A DNA stretch of 64,000 nt from Cupriavidus pampae (lineage in GTDB: Bacteria > Pseudomonadota > Gammaproteobacteria > Burkholderiales > Burkholderiaceae). The notes beneath the pieces are model-generated. The model searched no databases. It was not told the origin of the DNA and worked only from the letters and a program-made list of their open reading frames with translations. Positions 49,294 to 58,649 of the stretch are shown piece after piece; positions within the stretch are counted from its first letter, which is position 1; every line of letters starts with the position of its first letter. The translations under genes and the position numbers were made by a program. The DNA is taken from NCBI RefSeq assembly GCF_914271485.1, contig NZ_CAJZAG010000002.1, positions 558,001-622,000 of the forward strand. The letters are read 5' to 3'.

Positions 49294-51015
49294 CTATGCA
49301 GCTTGCGTCATCACGCGACGGGACTTGTCGTGCGTGCTTGACGTGTATTGTTCAGGGGAGATGCTATCCAGCAAGTGGCCAACATGCGACGCAAACGCAT
49401 CGCGTGCCGCCAGATCGCGACGCCACTCGACCACTTCCGCCAGCGCCGCCTTGAGTGCGGCGCTACATTGCTCCTTCTTCTTTGCCGCCGCTTCGATGAC
49501 CTTGGCCTTTGTCTTGGTCACGTCCGACTTCGCCTTGAAGAACCAGCCGATAGCCAATGCGGCAACTAGCAGCGCGAACCATCCCGCGCTGAACGCAAAC
49601 AGTACCGCAAGCACGCCGACTGTCAGCGCCGCATAGTGCTTGAAGCCGAGCTTGAGCGTGGCGAGCGTGTTGTCGCGCTCCTGGTCCAGATGCTGGCCGA
49701 GTGCGGCCAGCAATGGCGCTTCGTTGTCGCCATGGCGCGTCGTGCCCTGCCACCCTTCGATGGCGAATTCAATGTCGGTGGGTACCTGATTGCGGAACGA
49801 CGCCGTGAGGTCGTCATGCGCATTGCGCACCCATGCACGCGAGAGCGCAATCGCATAGCGTTGTGTGGCGCGCGTGGCATGACTGAGCTCGGGGTTCATC
49901 GCGGCGTTGGTCAGCAACTGCGTGAAGCTGACCTTCTCCTCCAACGCAGCCGTCTCCAGTGCGTGCTTGCGCTCCGCGGCAGGCCGGTCGCCCGAATGAT
50001 TGATGATCAGCTGATTGAGATGATCCTCGCGGCGCAGCGGCAACTCCTCGTCGTCGAAGCGTGACACGAGCTTGTCCAGCAGCCCGTCCACAGCCGCCTC
50101 GACGCTACGTGCCACCTCGAGCGAGCCCTCGAAGATGCCACGGAAATGCTCGAGCACGTCCTTGTGCAGGCCCGCGTCGTTGAGCGACTGGTTCAGGCGC
50201 TCCCACGTCGGGCTAAAGCGCGACAGATGTGAATACCTTCCGGCATGGTCCGTCTCCCTGAGCTTGCCACGCAAGCCCGCTTCCCACTGCCCGCGCTGCG
50301 TTTCGACGAAGCCCGCCGCTTCGCTCAGCTCATCGACCCATTGCTCCACCTGACGCGTGCAATGCATGCGGACCTCGCCACCGAACACGCTGCTGGCCAG
50401 GGCATCGACCAGCACCACGGTCTGACGATCGAGGCTTGCCGGGTTCTGCATGCCGAAATAGCGCTCCAGCCAGGTGCGGCACGCGTCGATACGGCCCGCG
50501 CGGCGGCACACCAGCGCGAACAACAGCGAGGTCTTCTCGTCGTCGCGCCTGAGCGCTTCCGCCAATGCGCGTCGCGCCAGATCTTCCTGATCGTTGAGCC
50601 ACGCGGCGAGTGCCACCAGCGCCGGCGCCAGCCAGTAGCGCGGCGCCTGCAGCATCAATTCCTCGGTGGCGGACTTCATGGTCTCCCCACGCACCACGCT
50701 CAGGTCTGCCGCCTGCAGGATGCCGGTGGCCTGACGGCGCACCTCGGCGTAGTAACCATAGGTGGTCTCCAGCGCCTGGCGAACCTTGACCTGCCGGGTC
50801 TCGGCCAGCGCGAGTTCCTTCGCCTTGAGGTCCGCCTCGACAAAGCGCATGAACGCTTCTTCCAGACGAGCGAGCTCGGAGCGTGTATTGGTAAGCTCGT
50901 TACCGACGACCGAGACCTGCGACGAGACAGACTCGATATCGCGATTGATGCTCGCCAGGCTGCGCGTGATCAACGTCAGGTCCGCAACCTGAATGATTCT
51001 TTCGGTGGTACTCAT
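49294..51015 (-). CDS. Coiled-coil protein with a C-terminal membrane hairpin, AAA-ATPase operon
   Basis: I do not recognise the family of this 573-residue protein. An N-terminal coiled coil (about 5-75: LASINRDIESVSSQVSVVG onward) precedes a long helical domain with TPR-like helices (APALVALAAWLNDQEDLARR, ALVCRRAGRIDACRTWLERY). A hydrophobic hairpin of two membrane helices lies at about 459-493. A second coiled segment (TKTKAKVIEAAAKKKEQCSA) and polar tail end the protein. ATG 51015 is 2 bp after the upstream stop, with AGGGA upstream; TTG 51021 is the alternative. The architecture suggests a membrane-anchored scaffold or sensor acted on by the AAA ATPase of the operon; that is inference. 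Confidence 0.75.
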   Translation of the reverse strand: MSTTERIIQVADLTLITRSLASINRDIESVSSQVSVVGNELTNTRSELARLEEAFMRFVEADLKAKELALAETRQVKVRQALETTYGYYAEVRRQATGILQAADLSVVRGETMKSATEELMLQAPRYWLAPALVALAAWLNDQEDLARRALAEALRRDDEKTSLLFALVCRRAGRIDACRTWLERYFGMQNPASLDRQTVVLVDALASSVFGGEVRMHCTRQVEQWVDELSEAAGFVETQRGQWEAGLRGKLRETDHAGRYSHLSRFSPTWERLNQSLNDAGLHKDVLEHFRGIFEGSLEVARSVEAAVDGLLDKLVSRFDDEELPLRREDHLNQLIINHSGDRPAAERKHALETAALEEKVSFTQLLTNAAMNPELSHATRATQRYAIALSRAWVRNAHDDLTASFRNQVPTDIEFAIEGWQGTTRHGDNEAPLLAALGQHLDQERDNTLATLKLGFKHYAALTVGVLAVLFAFSAGWFALLVAALAIGWFFKAKSDVTKTKAKVIEAAAKKKEQCSAALKAALAEVVEWRRDLAARDAFASHVGHLLDSISPEQYTSSTHDKSRRVMTQAA

Positions 51016-51017
51016 GG

Positions 51018-51494
51018 TCAATCCCTGACGATGGACACGTCACCGCTCTCTGCAACGGCGATGACTTTGTCGGTGTAGATCTCTACGAATGCGTACTGGC
51101 CACTGGCGGCCAACACCCTGCCACGCGCGAGCAGCGGCGGCAGCGGTTCGAAACGCTTGTAGTGATGGATGATGTTGCCGAGCCGGTCCAGCGTATGGAC
51201 CTCGTAGGGCTCTCCCAGATAGCACTGGGACACGATGCCGACCGGATGCTGGTCAATGGTGATATCAGGCAGTTCGTCGCGAAGCGCGGCCACGAAGGCT
51301 TCCACCGTCTGTCGATCATGCGTATGGCCGCCCGCGTCGAGCTTGCGAAGGGTCTCGATATACGCCGAAGATCGCTTCATCCGCAACCGCGCCTCGAGCT
51401 TCGCGCCGGACAGGCCCAGCGTGGGCGCCGTACGCGCCGAGGCCAGCGTGGTGACAACCGGGGCTGGCCCCGCACTCAATAACTTCCTTGCCAT
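51018..51494 (-). CDS. Unrecognised protein, first gene of the AAA-ATPase operon
   Basis: This 158-residue soluble protein has a flexible Ala/Thr/Pro-rich N-terminus and a helical part (RMKRSSAYIETLRKLDAGGH). The C-terminal half is beta-rich (GIVSQCYLGEPYEVHTLDRL, ASGQYAFVEIYTDKVIAVAE) and could be a ligand- or protein-binding barrel. No family is recognised. It is the promoter-proximal gene of the five. The 145-bp gap upstream separates it from ampC in the same direction and must carry the promoter; I could not define -35/-10 with confidence. Confidence 0.7.
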   Translation of the reverse strand: MARKLLSAGPAPVVTTLASARTAPTLGLSGAKLEARLRMKRSSAYIETLRKLDAGGHTHDRQTVEAFVAALRDELPDITIDQHPVGIVSQCYLGEPYEVHTLDRLGNIIHHYKRFEPLPPLLARGRVLAASGQYAFVEIYTDKVIAVAESGDVSIVRD

Positions 51495-51639
51495 TCGTCG
51501 TGATTCCGCTCTTGAACCTGCTGGTCAGATTGGCATGATCACATGAATGACGGCGCTTGCGTCACTTCTCGTCACCCCACAAAGGTTGGGTCGTACCGCC
51601 GATCTACGCTGGGCTGACTACCGCCACTCGCCGAGTTAC

Positions 51640-52800
51640 TCAAGGGTGCGCCGTGCCCAGCGCATTCAATATCTTCCACGCCGCCTCAATGCGCGCTGGC
51701 ACCGGATAGTTACGGTTCGCCAGTAACACGACACCGATCCGGCGGGCCGGAATGAACGCCGCGTAGCTGCCGAAGCCGTTGGTCGATCCTGTCTTGTTGA
51801 TCAGCACGTCCGGCGTCGATGCTTCTGGTGGTTCAATCCGTTGCGCGGGGCTGCCATCGAGCACCATGCGCGCGTCGTTGCCAGCGAGCAGATCGTCCAC
51901 CGTGGTGGGCCAGCGATAGCGCTCCCAGCCGAGCGCCTGAGTCATGACGCCGGCACGGACGTACCCCGCATGCGTGGCGGACAAGGCCTGCCGCAGCGCG
52001 GCGTCATCGATGCTGCTGGCATCGATGTTCAGTTCGACGAAGCGGATCATATCGGTGGCCGTGGTCTTGATGCCATAGGCCTGCGCGTCGAACACGCCAG
52101 GTGTGACCCGCACCGGCTTGTCATGTTTGTCGTATCCCCACGCGTAGTCACCCATGCGAGCGCTCGGCACCTCGAGCCACGTGTGCATCAGGCCAAGTTT
52201 CGGCAGCAATTGTTGCGATAGCGCGGTTCGAAACGGCGTATTCATCGCCTTCGCCGCAAGATAGCCGAACAAGCCGATGCTCACGTTCGAATAGCGACGA
52301 TAGCTGCCAGGCGCGTGTTCCGGCTGCCACTGTCGCAGCCACTCGATCATTTGCGGCATGTCGGCGACAGTGTCGGGCACCTGCAGCGGCAGGCCACCGG
52401 CCGTGTACGTTGCGAGGTCGCGCAGCGTGGTGCCACCCAACGCACTGCCGGCCAGCGCGGGCAGATACCTCACGGCCGGATCGTCCAGCGACAATGCCCC
52501 GCGCGCCTGCGCATAAGCGCCGAGCGTGGCCGTGAAGGTCTTGCTGACCGATCCGATCTCGAAGACGGTGTCGCCGGTCACCGGCTTGTTGGTCGCGCGG
52601 GACGCCACGCCGAAGCTGTAGACGCGATGCTTGCCGTCAACGGTGACCGCGACGGCCATGCCAGGGATCTGGTATTGCTTCATGACCGGATCAATGGCGG
52701 CGGCCACGGCCTGCTCCACCGCGTCCGTCTGCGCGTGCGACGCGCCGATCGACGTGGCAAGTACAACCATTGCGAAGCAGGAAGCAAGTCGTCGGCTCAT
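51640..52800 (-). CDS. ampC: Class C (AmpC-type) beta-lactamase
   Basis: This 386-residue periplasmic serine beta-lactamase has a signal peptide ending SIGASHA (about residue 23). The active-site motifs are complete: SVSK (S84, K87), YSN (Y170-N172) and KTG (in LINKTGSTNGFG, about 337-347). It is a typical chromosomal cephalosporinase by length and order. No ampR lies beside it; the divergent LysR gene that usually induces ampC is absent, so expression is either low and constitutive or controlled from elsewhere. Minor risk: esterases and D-Ala-D-Ala peptidases share these motifs, but YSN and overall length favour class C. Confidence 0.92.
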   Translation of the reverse strand: MSRRLASCFAMVVLATSIGASHAQTDAVEQAVAAAIDPVMKQYQIPGMAVAVTVDGKHRVYSFGVASRATNKPVTGDTVFEIGSVSKTFTATLGAYAQARGALSLDDPAVRYLPALAGSALGGTTLRDLATYTAGGLPLQVPDTVADMPQMIEWLRQWQPEHAPGSYRRYSNVSIGLFGYLAAKAMNTPFRTALSQQLLPKLGLMHTWLEVPSARMGDYAWGYDKHDKPVRVTPGVFDAQAYGIKTTATDMIRFVELNIDASSIDDAALRQALSATHAGYVRAGVMTQALGWERYRWPTTVDDLLAGNDARMVLDGSPAQRIEPPEASTPDVLINKTGSTNGFGSYAAFIPARRIGVVLLANRNYPVPARIEAAWKILNALGTAHP

Positions 52801-52853
52801 GTCGTTTGCCCGGAGAGCCGGCCAGACCGGCGGATGTGGCGGGGGTGCCGATT

Positions 52854-53156
52854 CTACCCTCCCGAAGGAAGAACCTCCTCAACGTGATAGACCGTCGGCT
52901 CCTCCGAAAAGTATTCCTCTATTCCAGCCATGAACATCCGGTGGTCTTCGCTTGGCTCGAAGCCCAACCTATGATCGTCGAGCGATTGCCATCGCACGAT
53001 GAGATGGAAGACCTCGGGAGTTTCGACTCCTTGCGCAAGCATATGGCCGATATAGCCCGTGGCCCGAGCCAGCAACGGCGCAACCTTGGCAAAGGCGTCG
53101 GCGAACGATTCGATGGATTCCCTTCGGACGGGGAGCAGCGCAATCTCATAGATCAT
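52854..53156 (-). CDS. Antibiotic biosynthesis monooxygenase (ABM)-domain protein
   Basis: This 100-residue dimeric alpha/beta-barrel-type protein has a central YIGHMLAQGVETPEVFHLIV strand-loop-strand and WQSLDDHRLGFEPSEDHRMF, both typical of ABM-fold proteins. Many such proteins degrade quinones, haem or polyketides; others have unknown roles. It lies 9 bp downstream of the quinone oxidoreductase gene in the same direction, so the two probably share a function in redox or quinone metabolism. ATG 53156 is the first start. Confidence 0.85.
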   Translation of the reverse strand: MIYEIALLPVRRESIESFADAFAKVAPLLARATGYIGHMLAQGVETPEVFHLIVRWQSLDDHRLGFEPSEDHRMFMAGIEEYFSEEPTVYHVEEVLPSGG

Positions 53157-53165
53157 GACGTTCCC

Positions 53166-54140
53166 TTACGATGCCACTGCAATCGCGATTTTTCCCTGAA
53201 GGCCTTGGTTAGGCTGCTCCAGCCGCGCATGGGCGAGCGGAATCTCGGCGAGCGAATAAACGGCGCCAACGTGTGGCCGCAATTGGCCGCGCTCAACCAA
53301 TGCGCTCAGCTCATCGAGCTTGCCGCGGTGTTGTCGGGTAAAGACGAAGTGGTAGCTCGCGTTCTTGCCCCAGGCTTGAATGACGTTCTGTGGCTGCGCC
53401 GTGTCCACGATCGAGACGATGCGGCCGAGTTGTGCGAGTGCGTCGGGGCTGCGTGACAATGCGTCGCCGCCAATCGTGTCGAACACGACATCGACCCCGC
53501 GGCCACCGGTCTCGCGCATGATGGCGTCCACGTAATCCTCTTTCCGGTAGTCGATGACCATGTCCGCTCCCATGCTTCGCGCGAACTGGGCATTGGCCTC
53601 GCGCACGGTGGTGAACACGCGTGCGCCCATGGCTTTCGCGAGTTGGATCGCGACATGCCCGACGCCTCCCGCGCCGCCATGAATGAGGATGCTCTCCCCC
53701 ACGCGTAACGCCGCGCGCGCGACCATTGCCTCCCACACGGTTCCGCCCACCAGACTCAAGCTTGCCGCCTCGAGGTGACTCAGCGACGAAGGCTTCTTTC
53801 CGATGATGCTTTCGGACGCGACGTGATACTCGGCGTAGCTGCCCGGCCCGTCAAAGATTTGCGGGGTGTACCAGACCTCGTCGCCGGGAGCGAATGCCGT
53901 CACGCCCGGCCCGACGGCTTCGACCACGCCAGAAACGTCGTGTCCGGTAATGGCTGGCAGTGGCACATAGTCGGCATAGTCGCCACGTCGCACCTGATAG
54001 TCGAGCGGATTGATCGAGGTCGCGTGGACCCGAACCAGAACTTGTCCCGCGTGGGGCACTGGGGTGGGGACGTCGACGAGCTCGAACGATTCCGGGCCTC
54101 CGAACGACTTCAGTACTAGCGCTTTCATTGCTGCTTTCAT
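53166..54140 (-). CDS. Zinc-independent quinone oxidoreductase (MDR superfamily)
   Basis: The 324-residue NADPH-dependent oxidoreductase starts [19 protein letters not shown]. The N-terminal GroES-like domain has [18 protein letters not shown] and [14 protein letters not shown]. The Rossmann motif is [19 protein letters not shown]. The usual zinc-binding Cys cluster is absent, as in quinone reductases. ATG 54140 follows a strong GGAGGT; the frame is open for 240 bp upstream but covers the arsR gene on the same strand. An ATATCG-N8-CGATAT operator lies 28 bp upstream of the start, identical in form to the one at the arsR promoter. Regulation by that ArsR protein is therefore likely. Confidence 0.9.
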   Translation of the reverse strand: MKAAMKALVLKSFGGPESFELVDVPTPVPHAGQVLVRVHATSINPLDYQVRRGDYADYVPLPAITGHDVSGVVEAVGPGVTAFAPGDEVWYTPQIFDGPGSYAEYHVASESIIGKKPSSLSHLEAASLSLVGGTVWEAMVARAALRVGESILIHGGAGGVGHVAIQLAKAMGARVFTTVREANAQFARSMGADMVIDYRKEDYVDAIMRETGGRGVDVVFDTIGGDALSRSPDALAQLGRIVSIVDTAQPQNVIQAWGKNASYHFVFTRQHRGKLDELSALVERGQLRPHVGAVYSLAEIPLAHARLEQPNQGLQGKIAIAVAS

Positions 54141-54167
54141 TCCATACCTCCGCTTCGATAAAAAGGG

Positions 54168-54187
54168 ATATCGAGATTTATCGATAT
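54168..54187. promoter_or_regulatory. ArsR-type operator before the quinone oxidoreductase gene
   Basis: ATATCG-AGATTTAT-CGATAT is a perfect 6-bp dyad with an 8-bp spacer, between arsR and the oxidoreductase. The same dyad and spacer occur at the arsR promoter (54516-54535). Two identical sites of this kind within 350 bp support a true operator. Confidence 0.7.
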
Positions 54188-54202
54188 ATCCGAGCAAAAA
54201 AT

Positions 54203-54505
54203 TTACAGGTCTTTGCCGACGATCTCGGCAAGCGCGCTGATGGCGGCTTCGTTCCGCTTGTAATAGGTCCACTGCCCGATGCGCCGAACTTCGACCAGGC
54301 CCGCGCGTTGCAGCGTGGCGAGATAGTCCGACACCGTCGATTGCGACAGTCCTACGCCTTCCTGAATACTGCTGACGCATACGCCCACGACATTCACGTC
54401 ACCCTCATCCTGCGGCGGAAAGTGCTTGGCGGGATTCTTCAAGCCTCGCAAGATATCGAGGCGAGTACGGTTCGAGAGGGCTTTGAAAACTTCGAGCAGA
54501 TCCAT
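54203..54505 (-). CDS. ArsR-family repressor
   Basis: This 100-residue winged-helix regulator shows [19 protein letters not shown] (about 7-25), [20 protein letters not shown] as recognition helix and turn, and [16 protein letters not shown] as the wing. Classic metal-binding CVC motifs are absent (only one Cys, in VGVCVSSI), so a non-metal signal such as an oxidant or electrophile is likely. It precedes the quinone oxidoreductase gene, with identical operators at both. The -10 of its own promoter ends only seven bases from the ATG, so the mRNA may be leaderless. Confidence 0.9.
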   Translation of the reverse strand: MDLLEVFKALSNRTRLDILRGLKNPAKHFPPQDEGDVNVVGVCVSSIQEGVGLSQSTVSDYLATLQRAGLVEVRRIGQWTYYKRNEAAISALAEIVGKDL

Positions 54506-54512
54506 GGCCCGA

Positions 54513-54540
54513 AGTATATCGGCTTTTCTCGATATGTCAA
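54513..54540 (-). promoter_or_regulatory. arsR promoter with an embedded operator; probable leaderless start
   Basis: On the minus strand, TTGACA (54540-54535), a 16-bp spacer and TATACT (54518-54513) form a near-consensus sigma-70 promoter. The dyad ATATCG-GCTTTTCT-CGATAT (54516-54535) fills the spacer, so bound repressor would exclude RNA polymerase. Only seven bases separate the -10 from ATG 54505, which predicts transcription starting at or next to the A of the start codon. Confidence 0.75.
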
Positions 54541-54562
54541 TGTACGCCCCTCCTCCCCGCTA

Positions 54563-56107
54563 TCAGTGCACCCGAAAGGCCGCCGTCGTCAGATCGAGCT
54601 GATGCGCCAGATCCTCGAGCGACGTCGCGGCAGCTGCCGCCTCTTCCACCAGCGCCGCATTCTGCTGCGTCGCTTCATCCATCATCGTCACCGCGCGGTT
54701 GACCTGTTCGATGCCGCTGCTTTGCTCGCTCGATGCCGCGGCGATCTCGCCCATGATGTCCGTCACCCGGCGGATCGCGCGCACGACTTCCTCCATCGTG
54801 CTGGCCGCGTTGCTTGCCAACCCGCTGCCCGTCTCCACATGCGTGAGCGAGGTTTCGATCATCGATTTGATCTCGCGCGCCGCGTTGGCGCTGCGCTGGG
54901 CAAGGCTGCGCACCTCCCCTGCCACCACGGCGAAGCCGCGGCCCTGTTCGCCCGCGCGCGCCGCTTCGACGGCCGCGTTGAGCGCGAGGATATTGGTCTG
55001 GAAGGCAATGCCGTCGATCACGCCAATCACTTCGGCCACGGTCTTCGCAGCGCTGCTGATATCGGCCATCGTCGTCATCACCTGCCCGACCACGGCGCCG
55101 CCCTGGTGAGCCACATCCACCGCGCTTACTGCGAGCTGACTGGCCTGTCGTGCGTTATCGGCGTTCTGGCGCACGGTCGACGTCATCTGCTCCATGCTGG
55201 CCGCAGTCTGCTCCAGCGAGGCCGCCTGCGCGCCGGTGCGCGCCGATAGGTCGGCATTGCCGGCGGCGATCTGCCGCGCCGCGGCCGAGATCGATTCGGA
55301 GCCCTGACGCACGCGTCCAACGGTGTCGGCGAGACTATGCTGCATGCGGGCAAGACCTTCCAGCAGGCGCCCCATTTCGTCGTGGCGCACCACGTGGACC
55401 TCATGCGTCAGGTCGCCGTCGGCGATGCGATCGAACTGCTCCAGCGCACCATCGAGCGGCACGATGATCGCGCGCAGCAGCGACACGCCGCACACCACGG
55501 CCACGATCAACGACACCACCATCGCCGCCATCATGCCGTTGCGAAACGCGTGATACGCCTGCTGCGACGATTCAAAGTTCTGCTTCGCGCGATCCATCTG
55601 ATACTGCGCGAGCTTGCCGCCGGTTTCATTGGCATCGCGGAACAGCTTCGATACCTTGCCCTGCATGACCTGATCCGCCAACGCGCGGTCGTTCGCGCGC
55701 AGCGCCGCGATGATCGCCGCCAGGCCATCGCGCCATGCGGCGTCGCGCTTATTGGCCACCTCGGTCGCGAGCCGATTCTCCTCATCATCGCGCGGCAACG
55801 TCAGGTACTGTTTCCACGCCTCGTCGGCACGCTTCGCGAGCTCTTCGGTACGGTCCAGCAGCTTCGACGCGTCCTTGGCTTCGGGATACAGCATCGCGCG
55901 GTCGAGCGCGGTGCGCGCGCGCGTCATGCTCAGATCCGATTCCGCCAGCGCGAGCGCGGACGCGAGTTGATTGGCGTATGTGGACTCATGCGCGCGCGTG
56001 GCGGCTTGCAGGCCGAGCAGGCCGGCAATGCCGACGCCAAGCGCGAGCAGGAACAGGATGGACACCGTCACGATCAGACGGGTCCGGATGGTCAGGGTCT
56101 TGGGCAT
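54563..56107 (-). CDS. Methyl-accepting chemotaxis protein
   Basis: This 514-residue chemoreceptor has an N-terminal membrane helix ([20 protein letters not shown]). A four-helix-bundle periplasmic sensor follows (about 30-185). The second helix is [20 protein letters not shown], then a HAMP domain ([19 protein letters not shown]) and the cytoplasmic signalling hairpin with the conserved tip ([40 protein letters not shown]). Ligand is not predictable. I use ATG 56107, close to the membrane helix; ATG 56170 would add 21 residues. It has no CheB/CheR pentapeptide; the C-terminus ends in LTTAAFRVH. Confidence 0.9.
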   Translation of the reverse strand: MPKTLTIRTRLIVTVSILFLLALGVGIAGLLGLQAATRAHESTYANQLASALALAESDLSMTRARTALDRAMLYPEAKDASKLLDRTEELAKRADEAWKQYLTLPRDDEENRLATEVANKRDAAWRDGLAAIIAALRANDRALADQVMQGKVSKLFRDANETGGKLAQYQMDRAKQNFESSQQAYHAFRNGMMAAMVVSLIVAVVCGVSLLRAIIVPLDGALEQFDRIADGDLTHEVHVVRHDEMGRLLEGLARMQHSLADTVGRVRQGSESISAAARQIAAGNADLSARTGAQAASLEQTAASMEQMTSTVRQNADNARQASQLAVSAVDVAHQGGAVVGQVMTTMADISSAAKTVAEVIGVIDGIAFQTNILALNAAVEAARAGEQGRGFAVVAGEVRSLAQRSANAAREIKSMIETSLTHVETGSGLASNAASTMEEVVRAIRRVTDIMGEIAAASSEQSSGIEQVNRAVTMMDEATQQNAALVEEAAAAATSLEDLAHQLDLTTAAFRVH

Positions 56108-56238
56108 GATCGAGAGCAAAGCGGATGAACACCGGACAAACTCCGCTTGGCTAACGGTGCGGTGCAACATTACTTGAGCCCCGACTCGCTCCTTATTGCA
56201 TGCCTATCGCATGCACGTCTTGTCTACTCATCCTGTCA

Positions 56239-57708
56239 TCAAACCGACACCACCAGGAACGCAATCACCGTCATGATGCCAAAGCTCGCCACCGCATACG
56301 GCAGCAGGAACCGGTAGACCGCGCGCTCCTCCCCCTTGCCGTCCGACAACGTCGCGGCGATGGTCATGCGCACTGGCGAGAAGAAACCCAGCGACATCCC
56401 CGATACGTGCTGGACCGCCGCCACGGCGGCCACGCTCAGACCCGCCTGCACTGCCAACGCCTGCAGCGATGGCAGGAACAGGCTGTTCGGCGGCGTGCCG
56501 CTGTTCGCCAGAATGCTGAACGAGCCCGAGACCAGCGGTACCAGCAGCACGGCATTCTGATGCAGGCTGTCCATCAGCCCGCTGGCAATGGCACCGGCGA
56601 TGCCGGCACGCGTAGTGACCTCCGCCATCATGGCGAACAGGAACGCCGTGATAATGGCCTGATGTCCCGTGCGCCACGCACCGCGCACCTCGACGCCCAA
56701 CAGGTTGGTCTGTCGCGTGACCACCGCCGTGATCAACGCGCCGACGATCAGCCAGATGCCCGCATGCAGCAGCAGATGCAGCGGCGGCAGGTCGGCAAAC
56801 GGCGAGAGCGTTGCCAGCGATGCCAGTGCGCCACGGATACCCGGATGCAGCCGGATCAGCGCCAGTCCGGCAATCAGCAATATGTACGGCAACACCTTGC
56901 GGCAGGCGAGCGTGAGCTCATCCTTGCCAGGGCGTTGCGTCAGCAGGTAGTACGCCGCTATCAGCACGCCGTATGCCGCCAGCAGCGCGGTCTCGGGTCC
57001 GATCGTGGCGTTGGCGGCCGCCAGCAGCAGCATGCCCACCGCGATCCACGACGCTTCCCTGACGCAGTCACCGACCGACCCCGCGAAGCCCGCGCCCTTG
57101 GCGGTGCGCCAGAACATGGTCAGCCAGACCGGCATCAGTAGCGCCACGGGGACCGTCGAGTAGAGGCCCAGCGTGGCCGCCGGAATGCGCGCATAGGCTG
57201 CGGCGAGCGCCGTGCCACTGCTCATCGCACCCCACGGGATCATGGTCTGGCTCAGCAGTCCGAAGACCATCAGATGCCGAGGTGCGATGGAGAAATTCCT
57301 GAGCATACCGACCGTGCCCAGCATGCCTACGCCAAAGCCGGTGGCGGATTCCGCGAAGGGGCCAATCAGAAAGCTGGCGAAGAACAGATGCCGACGTTTT
57401 TTCGGGGCGGTGTCGGGGACGTTCGACGGCAACGACGATCGCGTGTCGACGGTCGACCCATACCGCGCCGCAACCTGCCAGAACAGCAGCCCGCCAAAGA
57501 CATAAGGCGCAATGGTCAGGCCGATCCATGTTCCTCTCGCCAGCGCAAACGCCACGTCGCGATAGCCAAACGGCGTGGCGCCATAGAAGACCGCCACCGG
57601 CACCGATGCCAGAAGCCCCAGCACGGCCGCCTTGGCCACGGACAGACGCCCGCTGACAATCGCCGCAACCACGAGCATGGCCGGGGTTGCCCAGACAAGA
57701 TATTGCAC
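56239..57708 (-). CDS. L-lactate permease-family (LctP) transporter
   Basis: The 489-residue transporter has about 12-14 membrane helices. The LctP signature appears as FLIGPFAESATGFGVGMLGT (about 113-132) and as the conserved block NSGTPPNSLFLPSLQ later. Family members import lactate or glycolate with protons. The start is GTG 57708; no ATG gives a complete first helix, and an ATG at 57719 is out of frame. It lies 56 bp upstream of the MaoC gene end on the same strand, possibly as a downstream member of that operon, so another carboxylate linked to the acyl-CoA genes could be the substrate. Confidence 0.85.
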   Translation of the reverse strand: MQYLVWATPAMLVVAAIVSGRLSVAKAAVLGLLASVPVAVFYGATPFGYRDVAFALARGTWIGLTIAPYVFGGLLFWQVAARYGSTVDTRSSLPSNVPDTAPKKRRHLFFASFLIGPFAESATGFGVGMLGTVGMLRNFSIAPRHLMVFGLLSQTMIPWGAMSSGTALAAAYARIPAATLGLYSTVPVALLMPVWLTMFWRTAKGAGFAGSVGDCVREASWIAVGMLLLAAANATIGPETALLAAYGVLIAAYYLLTQRPGKDELTLACRKVLPYILLIAGLALIRLHPGIRGALASLATLSPFADLPPLHLLLHAGIWLIVGALITAVVTRQTNLLGVEVRGAWRTGHQAIITAFLFAMMAEVTTRAGIAGAIASGLMDSLHQNAVLLVPLVSGSFSILANSGTPPNSLFLPSLQALAVQAGLSVAAVAAVQHVSGMSLGFFSPVRMTIAATLSDGKGEERAVYRFLLPYAVASFGIMTVIAFLVVSV

Positions 57709-57764
57709 GGATCGCTCATCCCGGAAAAATGACCCGTGTTTTTAGCACAAAAAGCACTTTGCGG

Positions 57765-58649
57765 CTAAACACCCTCTTCTGGATTCGGCCGGTCGAAGAA
57801 TCTCCCAATGCCGTCGTCAATGACGACCTGCCCGGTTCGAACGGAGCTGCAACGGAACAGCGCGGCACCGTCCTCATGCCAGACCTCCGTTCGCAATGTA
57901 TCGCCGGGATAGAACACGTCGGCGTATCGCGCGCCGATGCTACGAAGCTGCGGTAATCCCCCGCGCCAGTTTTTCCCGGTTGCCGTTGCCGCAATGCCAA
58001 GGTTGCAAAGCCCGTGAAGGATCGGCGTCCGCAAGCCCGCCGCGCGCGCGATCTCGGGGTCGGCGTGGAGTGGATTCAGGTCCCCGCTCAAGCGATAGAG
58101 CAGCGCCTGATTCGCATGCGTCGTCGATGCGGTGACATGGTCAGCGGGTCGCGACGGAAAGCCGGCATGACGTCTGCGGATGGGCGCGTCACCGCCAAAG
58201 CCCCCATTAGCGCGTGCAAGGGCCTGACCATTGACGGAGCCGATCTCCTGTCCGCTGTGCGCGTCCACCACAACGCGGCGCCAGTGAATGATCGCGCCCC
58301 GCTCCGGGCCTCTGTCGAAGACGGCTTCCACCCTGGTCCGCGCGCGCACGGTTCCCGACGAAGCCAGAGGCTTCGCCAGATGGATGTCATGCGACAGCGC
58401 GACCAGATGCTCCCAGCGGATGCCGGTCCGCGGGTCGCGCATCCAGTCTGAGGACGCGGCCAATACCGCCAGTTGCGTCGGTATGGCGATCAGGTCGCGC
58501 TCGTAGACATAGCTGAGATCGCAGGCGCTCGTTGCCTCGTATCCGAATCCGAGCCCCAGCGCATAGAGGATGCAATCCTTCGGGCCGTACGCCTGCCGTT
58601 GCTCCGGAATCTCGAAGTCCACCAGACGCCGAAGATCGGGCTGACTCAC
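57765..58649 (-). CDS. MaoC-family enoyl-CoA hydratase (hydratase 2 type)
   Basis: This 294-residue double hotdog protein adds water to a trans-2-enoyl-CoA, usually giving the R-3-hydroxyacyl-CoA. The N-terminal half has AYGPKDCILYALGLGFGYE. The C-terminal half has the hydratase 2 motif YRLSGDLNPLHADPEIARA with catalytic Asp and His, then GLRTPILHGLCNLG. GTG 58649 overlaps the stop of the upstream CoA-transferase gene (GTGA), so the two are coupled. With the CoA-transferase and acyl-CoA dehydrogenase it forms a beta-oxidation-like set for a specific acid. Confidence 0.88.
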   Translation of the reverse strand: MSQPDLRRLVDFEIPEQRQAYGPKDCILYALGLGFGYEATSACDLSYVYERDLIAIPTQLAVLAASSDWMRDPRTGIRWEHLVALSHDIHLAKPLASSGTVRARTRVEAVFDRGPERGAIIHWRRVVVDAHSGQEIGSVNGQALARANGGFGGDAPIRRRHAGFPSRPADHVTASTTHANQALLYRLSGDLNPLHADPEIARAAGLRTPILHGLCNLGIAATATGKNWRGGLPQLRSIGARYADVFYPGDTLRTEVWHEDGAALFRCSSVRTGQVVIDDGIGRFFDRPNPEEGV

